64,000 nucleotides of DNA from Spinacia oleracea (Eukaryota > Streptophyta > Magnoliopsida > Caryophyllales > Amaranthaceae), in assembly GCF_020520425.1 (NCBI RefSeq), contig NC_079492.1:114363157-114427156 (forward strand), written 5' to 3'. Positions 10,347 to 20,819 of this stretch are shown piece by piece. The translations under genes and the position numbers were made by a program. Each line of letters begins with the position of its first letter. Within the stretch, counting starts at the first letter, position 1. The notes beneath the pieces are model-generated. The model worked only from the letters and a program-made list of their open reading frames with translations. It made no database searches and was not told the DNA's origin.

Positions 10347-12621
10347 CCAGGCGGCCCAGCTAATCAATAGGCCTCCCGAAACAGAATTGGTCCAAAAATT
10401 CATTGACAACCTGGACCCGGCTTACAGACAACACCTTAGGTACCTGGGACTTGACACTTTTAAAAGAGTTTATGATGTGGGAATAAAGATCGAGGACGAC
10501 CTCGCCAAAACCATACAGAGCAAACCCACATATAAGACCAACACCTATAATCGGGGTAACACATCCCAAGCCTAAGAAGTTCATGCTGTAGAAGAGACTC
10601 CCGCCCGAAGAAACCCTACAAGATGGGTCCGAGACCGAAAGTTTGCCCCACTCGGGTCAACTTTGGTACAAGCCTTTGAAAGACTAACCAATCAAGGAAA
10701 GTTGAGACCAATAGGCCCCACCCGTGACCCTCCTGTCAAAAGCAAATATTGGGTCGAAGGTACTTACTGCAAATTCCATCAAGGAAATGGGCATGACACT
10801 GAAAACTGCTGGAATCTAAAACATACGATCCAGGACATGATAGAGGATGAAGTGATACCTCTCCCTAACATTGGCAAACCCAACAACAACAAGAGCCCAC
10901 TCGGCTCTTGTCACATCTCTCTCGACCAACCAGAGAATTTCGACCCCACGGTGTACATTACACCTCAAGGTGCACCACTCGCTGTGGTCCCTATGGATCG
11001 AATCGAGAGGGAAGTGTGCGGTGTGTGGAACGATGATGCTGAAGATATTTACCTATCTCAAGTCTCGGGCCAAGACTTCTTCACTGAAACTTGGCCCGGG
11101 TATGCTCTCATTGACACCACCCCTCAGGAGCCCGAGGTCGACAACCTCACCCGATCCGGAAGAATATACCAACCGGATATTCACCCACCTCCTAAGGACG
11201 ACATCCCGGTTAGGCAAACTCCTGAGAATGGACGGCACGCCACCGTCGCGGAAGTCATTGAAAATCCTCTCCTGAAACAACTAAAAAGAACCAAGGCCGA
11301 GATTACCATCTGGGATCTTATGTGTACTTCAAAGGAACATCGCGAAAAGCTTATTCGCTCACTTGACCTCATCTCAGTACCTACAGATATCACACCTGAC
11401 TCATTGGTTAGCCATGTCACGAGAGATGCCGGAGAAAAGGCCATAGTTTTCACCGATAAAGACTTACCCAAAGTGGGGGGTGCTCACAATAAAGCCCTTT
11501 ACCTAGTAGTTGGATGCAAAGGACAAAACATCCCCCTAGCGCTCGTAGATAATGGTTCGGCGGTTAACGTCTGCCCATTGCAAACCGCCCATTGCTTGGG
11601 GCTAAGAAACGATGACTTCCAAACCTCCACACAAGGGGTACGAGCTTATGATAACTCCCGAAGGCCTGTATTGGGAAAAATCAACCTTGCCATACAAACC
11701 GGGCCTGTGGCACGCACCACGGAGTTTCAAATAATCGACATCAAGCCCACTTTCAACCTCCTCTTGGGGCGACCTTGGCTCCATGACTTAGGAGGTGTGG
11801 CTTCTACCTTGCACCAAATGGTTAAACTTAACCATAACGGGGTAATACTAGAAATCCGCGCTCCTCCTCTCGACGTTAGTTGTACTATGGTTGGAACGGC
11901 TGAAACTGCAGACGACCTTTATGGGTTTCAAATGGAAGAAACAATCCAGTTCATCGAAGATTATGATCCAGCATTCCTAGACCCGCATGCATCCCGAGTC
12001 ATCCCTAGAATGCTGTTAGCTCAAGGTTATTTCCCAGGAACCCCATTGGGCATAAGGAAGAAGGAATACACATTCCATCATTTTCCCGACAAATCTACTC
12101 CCTTTGGCTTAGGTTATGAACCAACGGAGGAAGAGATTGTTGACCGCCTATCTAGGCTACGCCTTAACAAAGCCAAACAAACCACCCTCCTTCCCCCATA
12201 TCAAAGGACCCTTAACGGGATGTTCGTTCGGGAAGGAGAAGAACACCCATGCTGTGATTTCCCTGAACCCTTCGTTCAGGATGGCTTGCTAAAACCCGGA
12301 TTTGAAATTTTCCATGACTGCCACACCTTGGATTAGGCACCCCACCTCACCAAGACTAAAACAGCTGAAATATTGGACAACCAGGCTCTATGGACATTGT
12401 TTAACGAATCGAGGCCTATGGAGAACGAGACTGTGATGACTACCCTAGCTTTACAAGATGAAGGTTTCGATCCAACCCGGTTAATCTCTCCTGCATCAAC
12501 GCTAGAAGAGGTCGAGAACGGATGGGTGAAGACATATCAGTGGGTCAATGCAAAAGGAATGGAATTCAAGATGAGTACCGGTGAAGGACCGAAATTTTAT
12601 GAGACTAAACCCCAGGCTTGA
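10347..12621 (+). pseudogene. Ty3/gypsy gag-protease, 5' cut and two in-frame stops
   Basis: The frame enters from the copia junction. In the same frame it passes a TAA at 10573-10575 and a TAG at 12334-12336 and ends at 12621. Visible parts: the end of a gag domain (INRPPETELVQKF..NLDPAYRQ), a zinc-knuckle-like motif YCKFHQGNGHDTENCW near 10767-10814, a retroviral-type aspartic protease with LVDNGSAVNVCPL (about 11541-11579), and LLGRPWLHDLGG (about 11760-11795). After the protease, where reverse transcriptase should follow, the frame simply ends. The two stops may be decay. Readthrough cannot be excluded for the second one because coding sense continues behind it. Confidence 0.85.
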
Positions 12622-13730
12622 GCCACATAGAGCACCATTAGTAAAAAGCGCCTAGTAGTTCTTTAGATTGATAGAAAAAAATAATAGAGACTTTAGAGGG
12701 TCCTAAGGCCGCTTAGAATATAGGTCAGTTTTATTTCAGTGTGTTTTCCTTACTTTCCGAATCAATAAAGGCGTAATATTTCTCCTAAAAATTTTATTCT
12801 AACACTAAATAAACACCAAATGTACTTGCAAAATACAAAAATAAAGAGGCGGCCCACTATAGGCCCAACAAACAAAGCCCACTCGGTTTTGAAATAGTGC
12901 CATGGGAACCAATTCCCGAAACCCACAAAATAAACCACACTATCCCATTCATATCCCCAAAACCTAAAAAGCCAACCAGTGTCATCATAAGAGCCAATCC
13001 ATGCAACCCAAAATCAAAGGAAATCAAAAATCCAAAACAATGCAAATGTTACCAAAAAAAACAGATTCATTTTCAGCGTCAAGAACATGTGAAGCAAAGC
13101 GTCAAAAATTGACCGCCCAAGTCATTTTCAGCGCCCAGGGCTGGGCGCCGGAATTTCTGACGCCCCAGCCTGGGCGTTGAATCTCTCTGTCTGCCAAAAG
13201 TTTTCTTTTCAGAAGTGCTCGTCATTTTATCCGCACACAACGGAAAAATAAACGAACACTTGGGGGGTACAGTACGTATCCAAATAGGCTTACCAACCAA
13301 GAATATAGCCATACAAATTAGTCGAATTTCGAATTTCATATTTTACACGACTTATGGCAAATGGCAGATGAAAATAATGATAATACTTCACTCATTTGAC
13401 CGACTAAGTAATATGTTTCCACCTCGGGGCATATCTACCGAAATCCGGCATACTAGAACTAATTCAAAAGCTAGAACTACGCGCGACCTGATTCTGACAA
13501 GATACGTAGGCAATCCTTACCAAGGATTCGGTCCAAATAATAAAAAAAATATTCTTTGTGCAAAAAAGTGTTAGACATATAAAATACATAAAAAAGAGGA
13601 GAAACAAAAATAAATGAAACTAAAAATACGCCTTTATTAAAATATAATAAGAAGGAAAACAGAGTGCTAAAAATAAAAACAAACACGACTGAAATAAATA
13701 GAGGGCACCTACACCCTAGCAAGAACTACA
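12622..13730. other. Ty3 element spacer without a recognisable gene
   Basis: AT-rich sequence between the end of gag-protease and the 3' end of the antisense gene. It contains one copy of the 57-bp palindromic module (13126-13181). I see no pol remnant in any frame. Confidence 0.6.
13126..13181. repeat. 57-bp palindromic module, copy 1
   Basis: Starts tttcagcgcccaggg and ends cctgggcgttgaa, with two GCGCC/GGCGC inverted cores. Similar blocks of 56-57 bp lie at 14773, 15703 and 18071 in the same element. This copy lies between gag-protease and the antisense gene. Confidence 0.85.
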
Positions 13731-14706
13731 CTACTCTAGTTCTTCTGGATCATCAAATAAAGTCTTGTAGAGGGCAATATTCGCAGGATCCACTCCCACA
13801 GTCCTTTGCGCTGCCCCAATGTCAATCTCCATGAGAACCGGCTCCTGGACACTAACTTCCAAAGATGCCAAGGCTTCAGAAACGTTCTCAGTTATAGCCC
13901 GCTCAGCCTCGAGGGCACAGGCAATGGTGGGAGAAGGATTATTATCATCAATTAGACTAGCCACTGTTTCTACAGGTGGCTGAGCCTTCCTAACCCATAC
14001 ATTGTTCCGGCGACGATCTCCGCGAGAGCTCATTTCTTTTAACAACAGCAGGCCCCTTCATGTTAGGCATCTTTTTAGGCCTGAAACTGGAACGGGGAGG
14101 AACTTCCTTTCGCTTTCGATCAGGACGAGCTTTCACAGTCTTAACACTATAGGTACGAGGTTTGGCAGAATCAGGACCCTCATACTTAACACGAATACGA
14201 GGTATCAAAAGCTCAGCCGGCTCCCCATTACGAGCCTCGGTCCTCACATCTTTGTCATCGGAGCTCATCCACAACTTGTAGTTTTCAGAAAGACCCATAA
14301 AGCCATTTGTAGCTACGGGCCAACGCGGGAGACCATCATAATACTTGGCCCACGCTAGGACCCGTGTTTGTGAAAAGGCCGCTACCTTAGGTGGTACCGT
14401 ATCAGAAAAGGGGATAGTCTGCCTTAAACCATATTGACGCATGACTCGGTAAGGGAAAATATAAATGGGACGAGATAGCCCCAACAAAGAAACATAAACC
14501 GATACATCAGACCCCCCTGTCATAGTAGTCAAACCCCACCATGGTACCACCCACTTAATAGAACAAATGCCATAAGTAAAAAAGGAGGTCCATTCGGCCT
14601 CGTCCTGGCCTTGGTGCAAGTATTTTCGGTTACCCAAGGCTATAGGGCGATAGTGTTTAGGATCGGCAGGAGCTTCCAAAAGTCTAAGCCGTTCCGCAAG
14701 AAAAAT

Positions 14707-14898
14707 CTACAAAAACAGGCACGATCGAATCAAAAGAGTGAAAAGAAAGAAAAAATGGTCCCTGGGGCGCAGTTTCAACGCCCAGGACCAGCCGCCAAAA
14801 ACTCCAGCGCCCAGCCCTGGGCGCTGAAACTCAGCCCCAGGCAAAAAACAAATATGTGCAAAAGGGACGTATACGTGCGCAAGGAAAAAATCGATCAC
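14707..14898 (-). other. Probable intron of the antisense gene
   Basis: Donor ctgcag|gtgatcg and acceptor tttttgtag|attttt on the minus strand join ..SPLLLQ to IFLAERL.. without loss of sense, whereas the unspliced sequence runs into unrelated residues. Module copy 2 (14773-14829) lies inside this intron. Confidence 0.65.
14773..14829. repeat. 57-bp palindromic module, copy 2
   Basis: Begins tttcaacgcccagg and ends cctgggcgctgaaa. Same length and arrangement as the other three copies, and located within the intron of the antisense gene. Confidence 0.85.
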
Positions 14899-15612
14899 CT
14901 GCAGTAATAGGGGGCTTCCCTTAAAATGTTCAGATTTGGCATCCCTCTTCAGCTCGTCCGCACTCAGCAAAGTCTCGGCAACAACCAACGGCATGATAGA
15001 ATAGCAACTTTCCATCTGGCTAATCAAGGGGATCACCGAACTCACCATTGTTATTCGATAGCAAATAATGATTCAACAAGAAAAATACAAGGGCTCGAAT
15101 ATTCAATTTCTGTTCGGTCATATTTTTACTAGGCCTAAAGTGATGTTTAACAAGTTTTGCCAAGTTAACCTTATCATCTACAACAATTTCAGCAAACATG
15201 TTATCATCTAGCCCTAGGAAAGCCCTTATGGTTGTTTTACCCTCTTCAATAGTGCCAGGGGTAACAGGAGTAGCATTAGTAGGATAACCAAGGATCACAG
15301 CAAATTCATCGGGCAAAGGACATATTTCGTTGCCCCAAAAGGCAAAAACATGATGATCGGAGTCCCAAAAGCTTAGGGCAGCATGCAGAAAGTTATAATC
15401 AATATTAATTTGTTGTAAGCCTAAAAGTGCCTCTAAGTGGTATTCTTTTAACAAAGCTTTTTCTGTGGGAGTAAGGGCCCGTAGCCAACGCCTAACAGTC
15501 CGTTGGAGTGAGAAAGTAGGGATCGACATGGCAAAAGCAATGAATAATTAAAGCACAACAAAAAGAAAAGAAAGAATTTGAGAGTAGTAGAAAATAGGGA
15601 CGTATCTAGCCC

Positions 15613-15622
15613 CTATATATAG
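15613..15622 (-). promoter_or_regulatory. TATA box of the antisense gene
   Basis: The string ctatatatag lies 84 bp upstream of the antisense start codon, an ordinary distance for a plant TATA box plus short leader. A palindromic module (15703-15759) lies 80 bp further upstream. Confidence 0.6.
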
Positions 15623-15702
15623 CTGAACGCACCCAATGACATCCTGATCCCATTCGGAAACGTGTTAGGAAATCCGAAAGTCAAATATTACCAGGAAAGG
15701 AC

Positions 15703-15759
15703 TTTCAGCGCCCACGGCTGGGCGACGAAATGTTTAACGCCTGGCCTTGGGCGCTGAAA
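15703..15759. repeat. 57-bp palindromic module, copy 3
   Basis: Begins tttcagcgcccacgg and ends cttgggcgctgaaa. It lies upstream of the antisense gene, with 80 bp between it and the TATA box. Confidence 0.85.
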
Positions 15760-16639
15760 ATGCAGCCCAAGGCCCAGATTTCACAAAACACGGAACAGGA
15801 AAGGACTTAAGACCGTGTTGCTAAACCCGAGGCCCTATTGCAAGTAGGATCAAGCCCAAAGCACCTTTAGCTCCCAAATAACCAAAAAAAAAATAATATT
15901 AAAACTTGGTCGAAACTTAGACTCGTCTCAGAAAATGCTTATGTACACTTTTCAAAAAAAACAAGTTAAATATCATGGTCATTCTTCGAAACACCAAAAA
16001 TATGTGTCGTCAAGTCATTGGTTTTCCAAATAAAAAATGTTCGTCTGTCAAAGGGTTAATCCGGGCCAAGCTAAAACCGGATGTCGCCTGAAAACTAAGG
16101 TCACACTCCACGGCTTCGCTAAAGTAGCACACTACTATAGAAGGTCGCTCGCACATACGAGCATGACCCCAAACATGATTACAAGATGCGAAAAACAACC
16201 GACGAGCCCCAGTGCTTGGGGGCTCGTGAAAAAAATAGACTCCAACGAGGAGCGCGCGATCAAAATCACATTCCCGGACTGCGCCATACACCATATCATG
16301 TTTGGATATCTCAAAAAAGAACAACAATAGGTTCGACCTCATCGAAAGGACATCACTCACACTTGTGCACGGTCCTCTGATCAAAGACCAAGTCGAGTCG
16401 TAAAGACTAGCTCAAAATCACGAAAGCGGACGGTCGCAAGACAAAGATCCGTCTGAACACGTTGTCAGCCCACGTTCAGGTTACAACTAAATTTGAGCAC
16501 CCCTCAAAAGAATTCGCTCTTGCAAGAATGAATAAAAAGAAATTCTCAAAAGGAATCACAAAGAACCAAAGAAATAGGAACTTGCCCATCTTCAGTCGGC
16601 AAGATCGCGTCACAAACCGCGCGAGTTCCCAAATCAAAA

Positions 16640-17070
16640 AGAAAACGAATTCAGGGACGTCCACCCTCACCGGACAGGGCTCGCCCACCCTCAACGGGCG
16701 GGGTCTGCGTCACTAGCCGCGCAGGTCCTCAGTTTTCGAAAAAATAAAGTCTTCAAATTTAAAATAGGCTCGCCATCTTCAGCCGGCGGGGTCTACGTCA
16801 CTAACCGCGTAGGTCCTTATTTTCAAAAAAGCAAAACAAATTTCAAAATAGATTCGTCCACTTCTATCGGACGGGGTGTCCACCCTTAGCGGACAAGGTT
16901 CGCCATCTTTAGCCGGCGGGGTCTACGTCACAAACCGCGTAGGTCCTTATTTTCAAATTTCCAAAACAGATTCGTCCACTTCTATCGGACGGGGTGTCCA
17001 CCCTTAGCGGACAGGCTCGCCATCTTTAGCCGGCGGGGTCTGCGCCATTAAACCGCGCAGGTCCTTAGTC
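16640..17070. repeat. Tandem repeat A in Ty3 3' region (about 110-130 bp units)
   Basis: Blocks built of ctcgccatcttnagccggcg, tctacgtcacnaaccgcgta and ccacccttagcggac-like pieces recur from about 16640, 16769, 16898 and 17006, with partial outer units. Tandem arrays just upstream of the 3' LTR are a known habit of Tat-group elements. Confidence 0.85.
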
Positions 17071-17087
17071 GCTGCAGCGATAACTTG

Positions 17088-17210
17088 TACTGGATTTTCC
17101 TTCGTTTTACGTCCTATAAAAACAAGGGTACTGGATTTTCCTTCGTTTTACGTCCTATAAAAACAAGGGTGCTGGATTTTCCTTCGTTTTACGTCCTATA
17201 AAAACAAGGG
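17088..17210. repeat. Tandem repeat B, 41 bp x 3
   Basis: The unit ctggattttccttcgtttta... starts at 17088, 17129 and 17170. The three copies are almost identical (one ta/tg difference at the unit start) and together fill 123 bp, so the array is recent or homogenised. Confidence 0.93.
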
Positions 17211-17594
17211 GGTTTTCTCGTTTAACTAGCCTTGAAAATGAGAATTTTAAAAAAAAAAACATTTTACCTCGTGATTGGGCTTGGCCAGGCCCAATTACAC
17301 TTTACAGCTTTGATTTTGAAAAACTCTGTAGCTACTCCCAATGACAAAGTGAGGGATTTTCTATGCACCTTTAGATCCTTCCAATGACAAAGTGAGGAAG
17401 TTTCTATACTATCAGTTGACAAATGCCAATGACACGTGAGGGATATGTCGACACTTCAAGTGATGACCCTTAAGTCAAATGTTATCACTCGGGGGCTCGT
17501 GAGACCCTCGCAAAACAGGTCACAATACACCATGGCTTGTGTGACGCACTCCGTCTAATACTTTGACCATCGTCTTACTCCAAAGACTCAGTCA

Positions 17595-17607
17595 AAGTGG
17601 GGGCTAA
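17595..17607 (+). other. Ty3 polypurine tract
   Basis: aaagtgggggct immediately precedes the TGTAGACACC start of the 3' LTR, the expected site of plus-strand priming. Confidence 0.7.
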
Positions 17608-18070
17608 CTGTAGACACCTACTTTTGTCCCCATTCCCGCAAGGGAAAGGTTCGATGATGAAAACGTAAATCTCCACTTGACAACGCATCTCCTATGAAAT
17701 AAACGAATCTCAATTCCCCTTTTCATTTCACCCGAAAGCTGCTATTTATGGAAACCTGCAAAAAATAGTAACTGCCGTAAAAGGTAGCTTCTAAAAGTGG
17801 CAAATCATAAAAGATGGAAACCTGTCAGAATTAGGTGTTGCATTCCAACATAAATCCTAAATGAGATAGAAAACTGCGAGAATCCTATTCCTAATATGAT
17901 TCGGAAATAAGAGTTACGTATTAATTGAAATCCTAACGAGCCTAGAGTTCGTAACGGGCCCAGACGCATTCCGTCATAAAATTGGTACGCGCTAAAAGAC
18001 TCGGTTAAGTCTCAAACTCTACGGATTTCAGGAATCCGAATCTGACTAAAGAAAACAGCCCAGACCCTAT

Positions 18071-18127
18071 TTTCAACGCCAGGCTCTGGGCGCCGAAATC
18101 TTCGGCGCCCAGGTCTGGGCGCTGAAA
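18071..18127. repeat. 57-bp palindromic module, copy 4 (in LTR U3)
   Basis: Begins tttcaacgccaggctc and ends tctgggcgctgaaa. It lies 76 bp upstream of the LTR TATA box. Because it is in the LTR, a full element would carry it twice. Confidence 0.85.
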
Positions 18128-18202
18128 ATACCTGGGTACGTGTTTTTTCCTAATTCTTTATGGATTAGAACTCTGCAATTCTATCTTTCCACGAACTCTT
18201 CC

Positions 18203-18211
18203 CTATAAATA
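18203..18211 (+). promoter_or_regulatory. TATA box of Ty3 LTR
   Basis: ctataaata in the middle of the LTR, followed by about 30 bp of plausible transcription start region. It is the probable core promoter of the element. Confidence 0.6.
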
Positions 18212-19071
18212 GACCCCTAAATTCGACGTGAAAGGAACACACAACAACACACAATTATATTCTGAGTATTGACTCCAACCCTTAGCCTAAGCCTCTCGCT
18301 GCGAAACTGTTCACGCGTTCTGTCGCAATCGATTCATAAATCGAACAGAACGTATCCTGTCCCATAATTGAGATTCGTTAAATAAAAAGGAGAAATAGCA
18401 AAGTCAAAGTGGTTAGTTTTCTGAGAACCGTGACGCACCTCTCAAGGGTGCGTCGTAATGTGTCCCTTTTCGATGATTTAACTGCTTTCCTCGCCCTTTT
18501 TATGAACTGTTAAACTAACCTAATCTGATTGTTCTATCACGCCTAACAAATATAATATTTTTGGGAAATCGGATTATCATGCTAGGTCCCTTAATGCTAT
18601 TTAAATCAGATAATCACGATCAAATTAGTATTATATGTTGCATATTGCTAAAATCAACTCAGATTAGTTTAATAGTTAACGCATGTCCCTTCAATTATTT
18701 ATGCTGAGCTAGTAAGGATATCCTGCCTCTGGAGTTATCGACGAGCGAAGTACTCCTCTCGGTAGTTACAGTCCCCCAAACCCTCAATCTCTACCTTGCG
18801 GGTGTATGTTGAGAGATCCCCACACCAGGGATCACAAGGGAACCTACGGCCGTCGTGGTCAAACATAATTGCACTCCCTTTATGTCACGATAACCGGGTT
18901 TTGTCAGTTTTTCTCATTGTCGTTAAAAACTGAATGGCGACTCCTATATTACTAGTCAATTGGGTGTAAACTCACAGGAAATCCAATTACACTTGATTGA
19001 ATAAAAAGAATCGTCACACCCACGAGGGACGAGGTCACGCATTAGCCTCGTGCTTTTTCGACCCGCTCACA

Positions 19072-20805
19072 GTACGCAGACCATATTTAAAACTTTACAT
19101 TCAAAGATAGAACGGTACGCATACCGTATTTAACTATCCTAAATTGGCCATACTAGTCACTTGGAGTACCTGCATTACATAAAATATATATTCTATGCAT
19201 TCACCCATTCGTGTGCTAAAACGAATGGCCCATATTAATATGCAAGTATTTACGTGAATTAATTAAAATTCACGTTCACATAAATGCGTCCTAAAAGATT
19301 AATCAATTTCCAAATTATTAATCCTTAGACTTTATTCTAATAAAAATTGAATTTAATTAAAATAATGCGACCTACGAAAATAATTATTTCATTTTAATTT
19401 CATTTAGTGGCTCCCACTCAAACCAATAATTATTCCGGATAATTAATTATTAAATATTAAATTAAAACTCGCGGCCCGGCCCAAGCAAATAAAATATTAA
19501 AATTAAATATCCCGTTAGCCCAAATTAATGCAAATATACGAAGCCCAACGAATAAACAATTTTCAACGAAAAAAGTCCGATTACGTAGTCGGGCTAGGCT
19601 TGCGCCATTCCCCATGCCTTGCGTGAGGCCCAAGAGCGCACGAGCAAGGCTCGCACACCCCCAGCCCCGCGCGCGCATCGCGTCCCCGCAGTTATGCTGC
19701 CCCTGCGAGCGTGTTGTGCGTCGTGTGTGTGTTGGACGTTGCATGGCTCGCGCCTTGCTTCGTCGCAGCCTCGCAAGCAATGTCGCCTGCCCCTTCCCTT
19801 GCCCAGCGCGCACGAGGCACGCAGCGTACGTACCTGTTGCTGCCCGTGTCGCATGCGGCTCGGTCAAGCACAATGGCTCCGCATGGCTCGACGAGCCATA
19901 CGTCCACCATGCTCATGTTCGTGCCTTTGGTTCGTGATACGGACCAACTTAATTAAAATTAAATTAAATTTCACGAACTTGCATTAATTTTATTTTTCAA
20001 AAAGTTACGATTTTTATTTTCGAAAAACAACGAATTTTAACGATTCAATCAACTTTAACGACAATCCAATTTCGTAAAATTATTAAATCAAGGGCTAACA
20101 ATATTCAAACTTTTAAGAACGAACGAATCAACATTTAAAGTTTGAACTTTTAATTAATAAAATCCGAAGCTTTAAATCGTTCATAAACAATTAAATTTCA
20201 GATTTTTAATAATTTGGTTTAAGCGCGATTAAAATTAACGAAACCATTCAAAATTTTAATCCAATAATTTTTAGAATTAGCCACTGACCCATGAAATTAT
20301 ATCCCCTTTCCCAATTAACCGAATTATTAAACCAAAATTAATTAAAATTCAATTAGGGTTTCAAATTTTTACGAATTGGGGAAAGGAAAAATTAGGGTTT
20401 ATACTTATCGGAAAAATCTGAAATTTTTACCATAGATCAATCATGTACCCAGAAACATTGTGTCAAAATTTCAAGCAATTCCGAGTAGTTTAGATTGACC
20501 TTTTAATTGAATTACTGTCCGACACTTTTAATTTTTAATGAAAAATTCACAAAAAACGCCCAAAAAACGATACTTTGAGGCCTGTTTTTGCAATTCCGTT
20601 CTCATGAGTTGATCTTAGAAAATCGTTTTCAATCAAATTAGGGTTTTAAAACTCGAAAAAACGAACATTTTTTTTTTCGGACCTGATTATTACGCAATTC
20701 ATCCAATAATTCGTAAAAATTCCGAAAAATCAACAAAAATCCCAAATTTTTCGACAGATGCAAAAACAATAATAATCATGCTAATTCATGCTTTGAATAC
20801 ATAAG
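19072..20805 (-). mobile_element. Copia-2 leader remnant
   Basis: Begins with gtacgcagaccatattt and ggccatactagtcactt, matching the Copia-1 leader (6955-7010), and has a GC-rich block at 19590-19900 in the corresponding place. No coding part is present: the gag-pol side was displaced by the Ty3 insertion to beyond the left edge. GC-driven open frames at 19457-19987 look compositional. Confidence 0.8.
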
Positions 20806-20818
20806 GCTCATGATACCA
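20806..20818 (-). other. Copia-2 primer binding site
   Basis: On the minus strand tggtatcatgagc follows the LTR end. It is tRNA-Met-like and one change away from the Copia-1 site. Confidence 0.78.
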
Positions 20819-20819
20819 C

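Larger units (their letters stand above)
13731..15529 (-). pseudogene. Antisense gene of the Ty3 element (plant-mobile-domain/DUF7745-like), spliced
   Basis: Starts at the ATG at 15529 (MSIPTFSLQ). The protein contains a conserved block around FWGNEICPLPDEFAVILGYP and, further on, PVLAWAKYYDGLPRWP-like sequence, then a basic tail (RPDRKRKEVPPRSS) and an acidic end. I recognise the family as the plant-mobile-domain-related proteins (DUF7745, from memory) carried in antisense by Tat-group retrotransposons. An intron fits at 14707-14898 with GT/AG ends and keeps the reading sense. Two one-base frame changes are apparent, at a run of four C near 15028-15031 and near 14036, so this copy looks broken unless they are sequence errors. 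It has its own TATA box upstream. Confidence 0.72.
10347..19071 (+). mobile_element. Non-autonomous Ty3/gypsy (Tat-type) element, split by Copia-1
   Basis: The parts run from left to right: partial gag, protease, about 1.1 kb of non-coding DNA, an antisense gene, two sets of tandem repeats, a polypurine tract and a 3' LTR. The 5' LTR and gag start lie beyond the left edge, on the far side of Copia-1. No reverse transcriptase, RNase H or integrase motif is visible between 12622 and 17608. Long elements with protease of the DNGSAxN type, antisense ORFs and 3' tandem repeats are typical of the Tat/Retand/Ogre group. The element sits in the leader of Copia-2: the sequence resuming at 19072 is copia leader. 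Confidence 0.85.
17609..19071 (+). repeat. Ty3/gypsy 3' LTR (1463 bp)
   Basis: Begins TGTAGACACC after the polypurine tract and ends ..cccgctcaca at 19071, where copia leader sequence resumes. It contains module copy 4 (18071-18127), a TATA box ctataaata at 18203-18211, and downstream U5-like sequence. The partner LTR is outside the window, so the end at 19071 rests on the TG..CA rule and on the host junction. Confidence 0.8.

Noticed and set aside
16640-17210. A CRISPR-like array
   Set aside because: Units are adjacent without unique spacers, and the setting is a eukaryotic retrotransposon.
19457-19987. Frames of 74-138 aa on both strands
   Set aside because: Same situation in the Copia-2 leader: a GC-rich block, overlapping readings and no conserved motif.
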